Positions 10,079-19,656 of a stretch of DNA of 64,000 nucleotides are shown piece after piece. Source of the DNA: Betaproteobacteria bacterium (GTDB lineage Bacteria; Pseudomonadota; Gammaproteobacteria; Burkholderiales; SG8-39); the NCBI GenBank assembly GCA_009693435.1, contig SHXF01000007.1:3660-67659 (forward strand), given 5' to 3'. The notes below the pieces were generated by a model. The model did no database searches. It was not told the origin of the DNA and was given only the letters and a program-made list of their open reading frames with translations. A program made the translations under genes and the position numbers. Each line of letters opens with the position of its first letter. The stretch's first letter is position 1.

Positions 10079-11938
10079 CTATCCGCGCGTGTCGCCCCGC
10101 AATGCCGCCGCGAAGCGTCCGCCCAGCGATTTGAGCCGCGACAGTATGCTGCGCGAACTGGCCGTTTCCCCGGCGTGGCGCGGCGCCTCGGTGCGCGCGA
10201 GTTCCGGCGTCTCGCGCATCCGCTCGTAGCGCTCCAGCCCTTCACCCACCGCCTGCTCCAGCAAGGAGTAATTCACCGGTTTCTTAAGGAACTTGTGTAT
10301 CCGCGCTTCGTTGATGAGACTGATGATCAGTTCCGAATCGTTTGCGTCCGACACCACGACGAACTGCGTGCGCGGCGACTGCCCCTTCAGCACCCGCAGC
10401 AAGGCGGCCGGGTCATCGCTTCCCTGGACGTCCAGATCGAACACCAGCGTGCCCACGTCCTCGCGCGCCAGAATCGGCAGCGCTTCGTCCAGGTCGGGCG
10501 CATCCATGACGCGGTAACGACCGCGCGCCATCTCGCGGGCGGCGCGCCCCATCGCCGTATCCCCGAGCGCCAGCACCACGGCACTGACTTTCGGCGGCGG
10601 ACCGCCGCGCGCGCCGGCCGCTTCGACCGCGATGGCAATGTCCGCGGCTTCGTTGACCGTTTCCCTCAGACTCTCGGTTTGCCAGGGTTTGTTAAGGAAG
10701 CGGAATACTTCACCCTCATTGACCGAACCGACGATCGCGGAAAGATCGGAATAGCCTGTCAGCAGTATGCGCACCATGGTGGGCGCTAGGGTCTTTGCCT
10801 GGCGCAGGAACTCGACCCCGGTCATGCCGGGCATGCGCTGGTCGCTGATGACGACATGGAATCGCCGCGCCTTGATCCGTTCCAGCGCTTCCGCGCCGCT
10901 GGTCACGGTCTCGACATCGAAGGATTCCTGCAGCACCAGCGCGATCGCGTTCAGCACGCGCTCCTCGTCGTCCAGGCACAGCACCGAGGGGCGCTTGACC
11001 ACCGCCGCCGTCGCGCCAGCCGGCTTGGCGCCGGCCGCCGCGCCCAGCGCCCGGCGCAGGGCGCCGGCGTTTCCCGCCAGGCGCATTCCCGGCCTTGCCG
11101 CGACCGCCGCCGGAGCGGACTTCGATTCGTAAGCCCGCCGCAATTCGCCGAGAAACTCACCGGCGCTGGCGTAACGGTCTTCGTGCCGCTTCGCCAGGGC
11201 TTGGGCAAGCACGCGATCGAGATCGGGCGGCAGGCGGGCATCGATGGCGGACGGCGGTGTCGCATCGGCCTCGAGTATCTGCTTCATCAGATGGCCGCCC
11301 TGCCCCTCGAACGGGCGACGAGCGCAAAGCACTTCGTAGATCAGGACGGCGGCGGCATAGATGTCGGTGCGTTCGGTCGCCTGCTCGCCGTTGTATTGTT
11401 CAGGGGCCATGTAATGCGGCGTGCCTAACACGTGGCCGAACTGCGTATAACTGGCGCGATTGATGCGGGCAATGCCGAAATCACTGATCTTGGCTGCGCC
11501 CTCGCTGGTCATGAGCACGTTGCCGGGCTTCACGTCGCGGTGCACCACACCGCGTGAATGCGAGTAATCGAGCGCCTCCAGCAATTGCCCGAGCACGGCG
11601 GGCAGACGATCCGGTTCCGGGCGATAACCGCCACGCAAATGCCTGAGTAGCGACGGGCCGTCGACACGCTCCATCACGATCCACGCGTGCGTCTCGTTCT
11701 CGCCATACTCGTAGATCGAGACTATGTTCGGATGGTTCAGTGCTCCGGCGGCCTGGGCTTCGCGCTTGAACCGACTCAGGACCTCGTGCGATTCCGCAGG
11801 ATCGAGGTCGGCTCGCGTCACCACCTTGATCGCGACGGGGCGCTGGATGACAGGATCCATCGCCGCGTACACGATCGCCATGCCGCCGCGACCGAGTTCG
11901 CTCTCGATGCGGTACTTGCCTATGTATTCGGGGGCCAT
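10079..11938 (-). CDS. Ser/Thr protein kinase with two C-terminal receiver domains
   Basis: A 619-residue soluble kinase. The Hanks-type domain (about 8-270) has the P-loop GRGGMA (16-21), Lys38 in AIKVV, the catalytic loop HRDVKPGN with D135, DFG at 153-155 and APE at 178-180. A linker of about 45 residues leads to receiver 1 (317-435) with acidic residues CLDDE, phosphoacceptor D366 (ISDQRMPG) and K417 (NKPW). Receiver 2 (451-570) is degenerate: the acidic pair is missing, while D501 and a KKP lysine remain. The start lies 4 bases after the histidine kinase stop, so the two are coupled. The layout suggests that His-Asp signalling from the upstream kinase could control Ser/Thr phosphorylation; that link is inferred. 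Confidence 0.92.
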   Translation of the reverse strand: MAPEYIGKYRIESELGRGGMAIVYAAMDPVIQRPVAIKVVTRADLDPAESHEVLSRFKREAQAAGALNHPNIVSIYEYGENETHAWIVMERVDGPSLLRHLRGGYRPEPDRLPAVLGQLLEALDYSHSRGVVHRDVKPGNVLMTSEGAAKISDFGIARINRASYTQFGHVLGTPHYMAPEQYNGEQATERTDIYAAAVLIYEVLCARRPFEGQGGHLMKQILEADATPPSAIDARLPPDLDRVLAQALAKRHEDRYASAGEFLGELRRAYESKSAPAAVAARPGMRLAGNAGALRRALGAAAGAKPAGATAAVVKRPSVLCLDDEERVLNAIALVLQESFDVETVTSGAEALERIKARRFHVVISDQRMPGMTGVEFLRQAKTLAPTMVRILLTGYSDLSAIVGSVNEGEVFRFLNKPWQTESLRETVNEAADIAIAVEAAGARGGPPPKVSAVVLALGDTAMGRAAREMARGRYRVMDAPDLDEALPILAREDVGTLVFDLDVQGSDDPAALLRVLKGQSPRTQFVVVSDANDSELIISLINEARIHKFLKKPVNYSLLEQAVGEGLERYERMRETPELARTEAPRHAGETASSRSILSRLKSLGGRFAAALRGDTRG

Positions 11939-11942
11939 GGGA

Positions 11943-13709
11943 TCAGGCTTTCGCTACGGCCGGACGTGAGCCGGCCGGGGGACCGGACGGGGCACTGACC
12001 ACCGCCTTGGAAAGGGCCGTGGGGATACTCGCAGGCTGCGTGACGGGCAGATTCATCCGAAACCGGGTGCCCACGCCCACCACGGACTCGACTTCGAGTC
12101 TTCCGCCGTGACTCTCCACGATACGGTAGCAGATCGACAGCCCCAGCCCGGTGCCCTTGCCGACTTCCTTGGTGGTAAAGAACGGATCGAATATTTTCGG
12201 CAACACCTCGGGCGGAATGCCGTGCCCGTTGTCGATGACGTCCACCCAGACTTGGTCCTTGCCGCTCATGCCGCTGCACAGGATGATCATGCCGTCCTTC
12301 TCGGACACGGCCTGCGCCGCGTTGCCGATCAGGTTGAGAAACACCTGATTGATTTCCGATGGAGAGCAGGAAATGTGCGGAATGGATCCATATTCTTTGC
12401 GTACCTGCCGGTTTCCCAGCAGGTTGCGCGCAATGCGCAGCGTGCTTTCCAGGCCCACATGCAGGTCGTAATCCGCCACCTTGCTGCGGTCCAGACGGCT
12501 GAAATCCTTCAGGTTGGAGATGATTTCCGAGATCTGCCCGATGCCGTAGAGCCCGTCCTTCACCGCGGTGCCGAGGTTCTCATCGGCGCGCCGGTCGCGC
12601 AAATCCCCTATCAGGTCGCGCACCGCCGAGAACTGGGACTCGAGGCGTGACTCGTCGGGACTCTCGTCGGACAACAGTCCGAGCAGCGCCTCGGTTTCGG
12701 TGGCGAGCCGGGCATTGGCCGCAATCCGCGCATCCACCACCTCCAGGCTCGCCTTCACATAGGCCAGCGGGGTGTTCACCTCGTGCGCAATGCCGGCGAC
12801 CATCTGCCCCAGCGAGGACATTTTCTCGCTCTGCACGAGCAGCGCCTCCGATTCCTTGAGCCGGGTCATCGCCTGGGAAAGTTCCCGGGTGCGCGCGACG
12901 ACCCGCTCCTCCAGCGATTCGTTCACCTCGTGCAGCTGCCGGTTGACGAGATCGACCTGCCGACGGCTGGAAGCGAGGCCCAAAGCCAGGTTGCCGAGCA
13001 CCACGACCAGGAAACCCGAGTAGTAAAGCAGGTAGACCCGGAACAGCTCTATGGTGTCGATCGCCTCGCTCATGGCCCGCTGCAGCGAGCGCGTAACCAG
13101 ATCGAGGCGCGGTCCGGTGGAGGCGAACAAGGCCAGTTCGAACAGCGATTCCGGGCTGGCGTTGCGGTCGCTTTCGATGCCCGGGGGCCCAGCGGTACGA
13201 GGGAGCAGCGCGCCCGCCTGTGCCTCGGACGACGTATCCCGAGTCACCTTACCCGAATTATCGAGCGTCGCCATGTAGCGCGCGACGAGGTCCGCCTTCT
13301 CTTCAAAGGCCCGCTTCAACTCGGCCAGCTCGCGCCCCGGCACCAGGGAGGTGAACTGAAACACCTGCAGCTGCAGCCGGACGTGGATGCTCTGGCTCGG
13401 CGCCGACGGCGCGGACGCGGCACCCGGGGAAGCCGCGCCGGCAGGCGTCGAAGCGGGACCGGTTTCGCGACCGTAGCGCGCACGAATGAGGCGATCATTC
13501 CAGCGCTGGTCGATTGTGCGCAGCTCGTTCACTGTCGCAAGCGCCTCGTCTCCGGCATGCAGGTCCACTCCCTGGCTTTGAATGTAGAAAAATGCCCAGC
13601 CACCGGCCAGCACCAGTGCGCCGGAGACATACGCCAGACTGCGCAGCACCCCTTTGCCTCTGCCCGACCTCTTTTGCTTGTCGGCGGTCTTTTGCGTGCC
13701 CGCGCTCAT
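11943..13709 (-). CDS. Membrane sensor histidine kinase (DAHL-like sensor)
   Basis: A 588-residue hybrid of an extracytoplasmic helical sensor and a kinase core. Membrane segments are at about 21-44 and 224-246. The periplasmic part between them starts [23 protein letters not shown], which resembles the double all-helical DAHL ligand-binding domain. A coiled coil (250-295) joins the dimerisation helix with H309 in IAHEVNTPL. The ATPase has an N box ([17 protein letters not shown]), G1 (DNGHGIPPE), F (FDPFFTTK) and G2 ([12 protein letters not shown]). It lies between the FHA gene and the Ser/Thr kinase gene. The ATG at 13709 has no ribosome site and the frame is open for another 33 codons without ATG, GTG or TTG, so the true start may be further upstream. 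Confidence 0.92.
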   Translation of the reverse strand: MSAGTQKTADKQKRSGRGKGVLRSLAYVSGALVLAGGWAFFYIQSQGVDLHAGDEALATVNELRTIDQRWNDRLIRARYGRETGPASTPAGAASPGAASAPSAPSQSIHVRLQLQVFQFTSLVPGRELAELKRAFEEKADLVARYMATLDNSGKVTRDTSSEAQAGALLPRTAGPPGIESDRNASPESLFELALFASTGPRLDLVTRSLQRAMSEAIDTIELFRVYLLYYSGFLVVVLGNLALGLASSRRQVDLVNRQLHEVNESLEERVVARTRELSQAMTRLKESEALLVQSEKMSSLGQMVAGIAHEVNTPLAYVKASLEVVDARIAANARLATETEALLGLLSDESPDESRLESQFSAVRDLIGDLRDRRADENLGTAVKDGLYGIGQISEIISNLKDFSRLDRSKVADYDLHVGLESTLRIARNLLGNRQVRKEYGSIPHISCSPSEINQVFLNLIGNAAQAVSEKDGMIILCSGMSGKDQVWVDVIDNGHGIPPEVLPKIFDPFFTTKEVGKGTGLGLSICYRIVESHGGRLEVESVVGVGTRFRMNLPVTQPASIPTALSKAVVSAPSGPPAGSRPAVAKA

Positions 13710-13843
13710 CTGCGTATCGGCGCCCTTCTGCGCGCCGGCGCCCTGTTGCGTGATGGCGCCCTTTTTTGCGGCGGAACCCTTTTTCTTTTCGGCGCTAATT
13801 TTCGAAGCTCATTGGTCTAGGCGTGCAGGTCCGCGCGGAACTA

Positions 13844-14830
13844 TCAGGAATCAATCGTCAGTTGCACAGTGCAGTGCGGACCGAAACGGATTTTTGCATC
13901 GAATTCGACGAGGACGGCATTTCCCTTGACTATCCTCTCGTCATTGACGAAGGTGCCGTTGCGCGAGTGCAGGTCCCGCACCCAGATGCCCATGGAGCAG
14001 GCGGTCAGTTCGGCATGCTTGCGCGACAGATGGAGATCCGAAGCAAGCTTGGCCGCGTACGGGCAGACACGCTGTTCGCGGCCGACGATCAAATGCTCGC
14101 CCAACCTGGTTGTTACGCCCCAGGGCCAGGCGATGCTCGCCTGCACGAACGCAGCCTCCGCCCCGGCGGGCGACTGGACGACGGAATCGGTGTTGTCCGA
14201 CAGGTTATCGGCCGCCAGTATGGATGCGCTGCGCACCAACAGGCTCTGGCCGCGCACCCTCGGTTCTACGACTTCGCCGGGTCGGGCGATAATGGTTTCA
14301 GCCATACTCTCCTGCAATGCGGCATCAGCCGTGCTGTTCCTGGCTGCGGTGCCGTTCCCCGTCTCGGTCTCGCCCTCGATTTTCCGGACGGGCGCCTCGG
14401 TCGCGCCTTCCCTGTCTGCCGCGGACGGAACAGCAACCGGCACGACGACCGCCTCCGCCCACGTCCCGGGCTTGACGCTGACACCCTTGGCCAGCAATTG
14501 CGCCTCGATCTCGAGTATCAGCTTCTGCGATTCCAGCCGGGCTTGCGAATAGTGCTGCCGGAACGCTTCGTCCAGCGCGTCGTCGCCGTCGTTGTCCGCA
14601 GGCGACAGGCCAAGAAACCTGCGAAAGGAAATGCGATCCCGGTATGCATCCAGCAGGGCCGCTTCGTTCAAGCCGTACCAGCGCGCCAGCAGCAGCATTT
14701 TCAGCACGACAGGCGACAGGTCGGCCAACGCCGCTTTGCCATCGGATTGAACCGACGCGATAAGCGACCCCCAATCGATCAGACGATCGATTTGCAGCAG
14801 GAAGTGCTCTGAACGCGTCTTGTCGGACAT
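13844..14830 (-). CDS. FHA-domain protein with an IS5 transposase-like N-terminal domain
   Basis: A 328-residue protein with two recognisable parts. Residues about 8-128 resemble the helical N-terminal domain (DUF772 type) of IS5-family transposases: LIDWGSLIASV, the ARWYGLNEAALLDAYRD helix, the signature ISFRRFLGL (67-75) and LLAKGVSVKPGT (113-123). The DDE catalytic core that should follow is absent. After a low-complexity Ala/Glu/Thr linker (130-235) comes an FHA domain with GR at 250-251, LSRKH at 268-272 and SRNGTF at 289-294, the phosphothreonine-binding residues. It is first in a minus-strand set with the histidine kinase and Ser/Thr kinase, so the kinase or its substrates are likely partners. 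The FHA call is firm; the transposase-like call is by eye. Confidence 0.87.
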   Translation of the reverse strand: MSDKTRSEHFLLQIDRLIDWGSLIASVQSDGKAALADLSPVVLKMLLLARWYGLNEAALLDAYRDRISFRRFLGLSPADNDGDDALDEAFRQHYSQARLESQKLILEIEAQLLAKGVSVKPGTWAEAVVVPVAVPSAADREGATEAPVRKIEGETETGNGTAARNSTADAALQESMAETIIARPGEVVEPRVRGQSLLVRSASILAADNLSDNTDSVVQSPAGAEAAFVQASIAWPWGVTTRLGEHLIVGREQRVCPYAAKLASDLHLSRKHAELTACSMGIWVRDLHSRNGTFVNDERIVKGNAVLVEFDAKIRFGPHCTVQLTIDS

Positions 14831-15050
14831 GGGATGAATTCAGGCTTCCGACGAACAATCCGGCGGAAGACATGAGCTTGGACAGTGACTCGTCCCGGAA
14901 TTAAACCACAAAACCCCGTCTGCCCAGAGTCGGGCGAGCCGCGCACGGGGTAAATTTGCGCTCAAGGGCCAGGCCGCGCATCGCCGCACAATAGAGCGAA
15001 CTGGCAAGGCTGGCGCGCCTGACGGAGACCCGGACTCATTTGCCTGTCGC

Positions 15051-16178
15051 TTATTTCAACGCTTCCAGCAATCGCAACACCGGCGCGACGCGCACGCCTT
15101 CGCGCGTAACGTAATCGCGCGTGGTACGCGCCGCGACTTGCCAGGCATCGACCTGAGGGAAGCGCTGCTTCAGATAGCGTATGCCGGCGCCTACCGGCCC
15201 ATCGCCCATCTTGCATTCGATAAAACTCACCGGCTGGCGCGCGACCATCACTACAAAATCCACTTCGCGCCCGTCGGTGTCGCGGAAATAGCGCAACTCG
15301 GCGTCGCGCCCCTCAACGTCACTTTGCCAATGCACCCACTTGAGCAAATGGCTGGCCACCAGATTCTCGAATCGGGCGCCTTCCTCTTCGACCACCGACC
15401 AATCGAAATGATAGTGTTTCTGGGCCTTTTTGACGGCGCGAATGCGGGGCGCACCGAACGGTGCAATCCGGTAGATCGAATAGAGCCGCTCCAGCACCTC
15501 GATCCAGCCGCTGACCATGCGATGCGATAGCGACAAATCCTCGCGCAGGCCATTAAGTGAGAGCGGGCTGCCGACCAGTCCCGGCAAGCGCATCACCAGC
15601 AATTCAAGTTGCCCCAGGTCGTCGATCCGCTCCAGGCTGACTACTTCCTCGCGCATCAGCCGGTCGCGGTAATCGCGTGCCCAGCGTCGTGCCTGGCGCT
15701 CCGAGCCCGAAAAAAAGGGGTCCGGAAATCCGCCTAGGCGCAGCAGTTGCTCAAAATCGGATTGCGACTTGATTCCCAGTTCGGCCACGGAGAACGGGTG
15801 CAGGCGCAGATAGTGATAGCGCCCTTGCAGAGAATCGCCGCCGTAGCGGTAGTAATCGAGGCGTGCGCTGCCCGTCACCAGGATTCGTCTGGCGTCGCCA
15901 TGGATGTCAAACAGGCCTTTGAGGAATCCACGCCAGTGGCGATATTTGTGAATTTCGTCGAAGAACCAGGCGTCGCCGGCGGGCAGCTGATGCTTGAGAA
16001 TCGCCGCGCGATGCGCCGCGAAGTCCCAGTTCAGGTAGGCGGAGGGGTTGGGAATCAGCTCCCTGCCGAGGCTCGTCTTGCCTACCTGGCGCGGCCCTCC
16101 GAGGAAAACCATCTTGCGGGAAAGGTCCTCCTCGAGCGTCGGCAGGAGATACCGTGGATAACGCGTTTTGGCCCCCAT
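15051..16178 (-). CDS. AAA ATPase with C-terminal DUF4143 domain
   Basis: A 375-residue protein of a family widespread in bacteria and archaea whose role is uncertain. The P-loop is GGPRQVGKTS (28-37) and the Walker B-like WFFDEIHKY lies near 72. The motif GSARLDYYRYGGDSLQGRYHYLRLHPFS is typical of the AAA_14 group. DUF4143, which has a PD-(D/E)XK nuclease-like fold, covers about 200-350, with EVDFVV and FIECKMG as the putative active-site strand. Such proteins have been linked to mobile-element or toxin-like functions, without a settled activity. It starts at ATG 16178 and stands alone next to an IS remnant, in keeping with horizontal transfer. Confidence 0.85.
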   Translation of the reverse strand: MGAKTRYPRYLLPTLEEDLSRKMVFLGGPRQVGKTSLGRELIPNPSAYLNWDFAAHRAAILKHQLPAGDAWFFDEIHKYRHWRGFLKGLFDIHGDARRILVTGSARLDYYRYGGDSLQGRYHYLRLHPFSVAELGIKSQSDFEQLLRLGGFPDPFFSGSERQARRWARDYRDRLMREEVVSLERIDDLGQLELLVMRLPGLVGSPLSLNGLREDLSLSHRMVSGWIEVLERLYSIYRIAPFGAPRIRAVKKAQKHYHFDWSVVEEEGARFENLVASHLLKWVHWQSDVEGRDAELRYFRDTDGREVDFVVMVARQPVSFIECKMGDGPVGAGIRYLKQRFPQVDAWQVAARTTRDYVTREGVRVAPVLRLLEALK

Positions 16179-16339
16179 GACGAGTCATTATACGCACGGT
16201 AGATTTCTCAGGGATGAAAAAAAACTCATGGTTTTTTTTGCAGGGACGGGAATATTTCGTCGTCCTTCACGAGTCGCGTAGGCGCCGGTCTGCTTCTGCG
16301 TGTTCGACATGATTGGCCTGGCTCGAAATCATTCAATTC

Positions 16340-16855
16340 TTATGCGGTTTTCACGGATGACGGGTTCCCAAAAACGCTGCTCCGCCGCGATCCGCGAGGC
16401 AAGCGCCACTCGCTGCCCGGAGCAATCAGCCGGTAGCACACCAGCGTCTTGAACACGTTGAGCCAATCGGTGCCTTCGCGGTTGCGCCGCAGACGCGCTC
16501 GCCAGAACAGGTCGAAGTCCAACCACTCCCACAATTCCAACGCCAGCCAGCAAGCACCCCACTGCCGCGGATCGCTCACCGTCAATTCGCTCAGCCGCAC
16601 CTTCACCACCTCACAGCTCAGCTCAGGGGCTGTGCGGTCCTCCGCAGACAGTGCCATGTTGCGCGGCGCATCCGCCCCGTCCTCGAGAACCTCGATGCTC
16701 CGGCACCACGCCTCGCGCTGCGAGTCGTTGATCTCACCCCGATACAGCACATGTCGCTGCACGATGCGCCCGCCGCGCGTGCGCTGGCTCTCGACAATGC
16801 TCCAGCAGCGGTGAACCTTGCCGTCCTTCTTGCGAATTTTCGAGCGTAGAAACAT
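16340..16855 (-). pseudogene. IS1634-family transposase, N-terminal remnant
   Basis: About 170 residues from MFLRSKIRKKDGKVHRCWS through GGRIVQRHVLYRGEINDSQREAWC match the N-terminus of IS1634-type transposases, which are normally over 500 residues. Homology stops after YRLIAPGSEWRL; the frame then runs into unrelated sequence and a stop. The DDE catalytic region is absent, so the element is dead. I could not find terminal inverted repeats. The most natural start is the ATG at 16855; an in-frame ATG exists 12 codons upstream. Confidence 0.8.
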
Positions 16856-17180
16856 GCCCAACAATGTCAGCGAAACCGTTGCAGGCTTCAAGGACCAAGA
16901 TCGGCACTACGCGCACTTCTCGCAGTCGCTCGGTGATCGGCTCTATGACGATCAATGACTTACACAATGCAGGCCCGCAAAAATCCCCTCAAATTCCGAA
17001 AATCTAGGGTCGAGTTGGCGAAGTCAGGCTAAAACCCAGACCGCCTTCCTGCTGCATATTGGGGCGTCAAAAATTGTTGACATGCCCCCTGGGACTCTGG
17101 CTAACTACAATCCACTAGTACGGAATTGCGTTCCGCAGGATGGAACGATCGAATGCACCGCCTAAGAGGAAGCTCCCACC
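16856..17180. other. Intergenic region upstream of the catabolic island
   Basis: The 325-base gap between the IS remnant and the ABC receptor gene holds no gene I can support. The last 110 bases probably carry the promoter for the operon that starts at 17181. The left part may be residual IS sequence. Confidence 0.4.
17077..17111 (+). promoter_or_regulatory. Possible sigma-70 promoter of the 17181 operon
   Basis: A perfect TTGACA at 17077-17082 is followed by TAACTA at 17102-17107, a spacing of 19, or TACAAT at 17106-17111, a spacing of 23. Both spacings are longer than ideal, so this is only a candidate. Confidence 0.3.
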
Positions 17181-18359
17181 ATGAACACCTGTGGAATCCG
17201 TTCTATTGTTTCGTTCTCCTTGGTTACGCTGCTTGCAGCCTCGGCCGTTTCAGCTGCCGACAGACTGAAAATCGGAGTGATAACGACGCTCTCCAGCGGA
17301 GGCGCAGTGCTCGGCGAGGAAGTGCGCAATGGCGCCCAGTTGGCTGTCGAAATGCTCAAGGGACGGGTTGGCGGCCTGCCTTCCGAACTGGTAGTTCTGG
17401 ACGATCAGATGAAGCCGGAGGCCGGGCGCGAAGCTGCTGTGGAACTGGTTAAGAAGCACAAGGTCGATTTCGTGGTCGGCATGGTCTGGTCAAACATCGT
17501 GCTGGCTGCCGTGCCTTATCTTGCCCAAGAGAAAATGATCACCCTAGGAACAGTCGGCGGGCCGAGCGAACTGGCCGGGCAGAAATGTTCCCCCTATTTT
17601 TTCGCGTTTTCGAATCAAACCGACCAAGGTGGAGAGGCAATGGGCAAGCATCTCCAGGATACCGGAGTGACCGATGTGGCGTTCCTGGCGCCGAACTATG
17701 CGGCGGGCCGCGATATCTTGAATGGATTCAAGAAATACTACAAAGGAAAGGTCGTAACCGAAATCTTCACCAAATTGGGGCAACCCGACTACCAGGGTGA
17801 GATAACGCAGGTTCGGGCCGCGGGTGCGAAGGCTGTGGTGGCGTTCTACCCGGGAGCGATGGGCATACAGTTCGTTCAGCAGTACGAGCAGTCGGGAATG
17901 CGGGCGAAAGTGCCGCTTTACGGCATCTTCGTGAGCGACGTCATGACGCTCAAGGCGCAGCGGGATGCAGCTTTAGGCAACTACGATGTCGGCTATTGGA
18001 ATATCGACGGGACCAGCGCGCGCAGCCAGGCGTTTGTCGCCGCCTATCAGGCGAAGTTCACGAAGCTGCCATCCCTTTACTCGGCCGCCACTTTCGATGC
18101 GATAAATGCCATCGACGAGGCAGTCCGGGCAACAAAGGGCAACCTCCAGGACAAGGCAGCGCTGATCAGGAACATCGAACGCTGGAACTCTTCGGTCCGC
18201 AATTCTTTCGCGTTCAACGCCAACCACTTTCCGATCCAGGACTATCTGCTTCTCCAAGTGGTGAAGACGGAAAAAGGCGATTTCGTGATGAAGACCGCCG
18301 GGGTCGCCTTCAAGGATCACAAGGATTCATACGTACAGGATTGCAAGATGCCGAAATAG
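17181..18359 (+). CDS. Branched-chain-type ABC transporter substrate-binding protein
   Basis: A 392-residue periplasmic binding protein of the LivJ/Peripla_BP_6 (type I) class. The signal peptide spans residues 1-25, ending AVSAAD. LKIGVITTLSSGGAVLGEEVRNGAQLAVE is the typical first strand and helix, and KVDFVVGMVWSN lines the ligand cleft. In catabolic operons these proteins commonly bind aromatic acids rather than amino acids. It opens a plus-strand run that continues with Rieske oxygenase genes 31 bases later and reaches LivHMGF at 24487, so it probably serves that transporter. Start ATG 17181 has GAGGAAG upstream. Confidence 0.9.
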   Translation: MNTCGIRSIVSFSLVTLLAASAVSAADRLKIGVITTLSSGGAVLGEEVRNGAQLAVEMLKGRVGGLPSELVVLDDQMKPEAGREAAVELVKKHKVDFVVGMVWSNIVLAAVPYLAQEKMITLGTVGGPSELAGQKCSPYFFAFSNQTDQGGEAMGKHLQDTGVTDVAFLAPNYAAGRDILNGFKKYYKGKVVTEIFTKLGQPDYQGEITQVRAAGAKAVVAFYPGAMGIQFVQQYEQSGMRAKVPLYGIFVSDVMTLKAQRDAALGNYDVGYWNIDGTSARSQAFVAAYQAKFTKLPSLYSAATFDAINAIDEAVRATKGNLQDKAALIRNIERWNSSVRNSFAFNANHFPIQDYLLLQVVKTEKGDFVMKTAGVAFKDHKDSYVQDCKMPK

Positions 18360-18390
18360 GCTTGCCCAACCCGTCCACTTCGGAGCGACC

Positions 18391-19656
18391 ATGAATCAGA
18401 CCACTGCCCGGCAACGGGAATACGGCATCCCCGCCGCCAGCCGGATCGACCCCGAGCAGTACATCAAACGGGATGGCGAGGGTTATCTGTATGTCGTGGA
18501 TCATCAGGTATATCTGAACGAGGATGTCTACAAGGCCGAGTTGGACCACGTCTTCAAGAAACAATGGGTATATCTGGGAATGGAGAGTGAAGTTCCACGC
18601 CCGGGCACATTCAAGACCACGCAGCTCGCCGATGTCGGAGTCATTCTCGTGCGCGATCAGCACGGCAAGCTGCGCGTCTACGAAAACGTGTGCCTCCACC
18701 GCGGCGCCAAGTTGGTCAGAAAGCGCAACGGGGAGGCGACCTCGTTCAACTGCATTTACCATAGCTGGTCGTACAGCCTCGAAGGCGCCCTGCTCGCCGT
18801 GCCCATGCCGGCCGGCTTCCGCGCCACGTTCAACAAGGAAGAGTATCGGCTCTCGGAGTTGCCGCGGGTCGAGTCCTATGCGGGGATGGTTTTTGCGTCC
18901 TATCGCGCGGACATCGAGTCGCTCGTCGATTACCTCGGCGAATTCACCAAATACCTCGATGAAAGTCTCGACGGCGGAAACGTCGAGTTCATCGGCTACC
19001 AGCGCTATCACGTCAGCGCGAACTGGAAGTTGTTCGTCGAAAACACCATCGACGGCTACCATCCGGGACTGCTCCACACCCCGATTATGAGCGACCGTCG
19101 CGGCTATCTCTACAAACCCGGCCAGGGACACAATTACAAGTTTCGCAATGGACACGGCCTGCTGCAGTGGCCGGTAACTTCGATTCCAAAAGAGGAATGG
19201 GATCCGGAGTCAGACCTGCCGATCACCTATTGCGTTTCGCGCAAAGACGGGTGGGATTACGTCAGCAATATCTTTCCGAATGTGATGGTATTGCACATCG
19301 AAGACATTATTACCATCCGGCAACTGATCCCCCGGGGGGTCAACGAGGTTGACGTAGTCACCTACAATTTCGGCCGGCCCGGGGAATCCGAAGAAGCCCG
19401 CCGGCATCGCGCGTGGGTCGTGTCCAGCCAGTTCGGCGTGGCGGGCGTGGCGTCGCTCGACGACAAAATCGCCATGGAGGCCGTTCAGGCCGGCGCCACC
19501 GCCCGCTATTCGGACACGGTGCTGATGAGGGGGAAGCTTTCCGATTCCGTCGGCGATCTCACCAGTGAAATATCACTGCGCGGCTTCTATGAAAAATGGG
19601 TCGAATGCTTCAGCGGCCCGGAAAGCCCGGAGCAAGGCGTGAGGACAAAAAGTTGA
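18391..19656 (+). CDS. Rieske aromatic ring-hydroxylating dioxygenase, alpha subunit
   Basis: The catalytic subunit (421 residues) that adds O2 to an aromatic ring to give a cis-dihydrodiol. The Rieske [2Fe-2S] ligands are C101, H103, C121 and H124 (CLH...CIYH). The mononuclear iron site in the C-terminal domain has the NWKLFVENTIDGYHPGLLH segment with H224 and H229. The beta subunit start overlaps its stop. The order alpha-beta-hydrolase-extradiol enzyme points to a complete upper and meta-cleavage route for one aromatic acid or biaryl-like compound. The ferredoxin and reductase are not in the window. Start ATG 18391 follows GGAGCG. Confidence 0.93.
   Translation: MNQTTARQREYGIPAASRIDPEQYIKRDGEGYLYVVDHQVYLNEDVYKAELDHVFKKQWVYLGMESEVPRPGTFKTTQLADVGVILVRDQHGKLRVYENVCLHRGAKLVRKRNGEATSFNCIYHSWSYSLEGALLAVPMPAGFRATFNKEEYRLSELPRVESYAGMVFASYRADIESLVDYLGEFTKYLDESLDGGNVEFIGYQRYHVSANWKLFVENTIDGYHPGLLHTPIMSDRRGYLYKPGQGHNYKFRNGHGLLQWPVTSIPKEEWDPESDLPITYCVSRKDGWDYVSNIFPNVMVLHIEDIITIRQLIPRGVNEVDVVTYNFGRPGESEEARRHRAWVVSSQFGVAGVASLDDKIAMEAVQAGATARYSDTVLMRGKLSDSVGDLTSEISLRGFYEKWVECFSGPESPEQGVRTKS

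Noticed and set aside
16200..16330. Possible IS terminal inverted repeat beyond the transposase remnant
   Set aside because: Only short A/T runs (AAAAAAAACTCATGGTTTTTTTT) are visible; no matching end was found on the other side.
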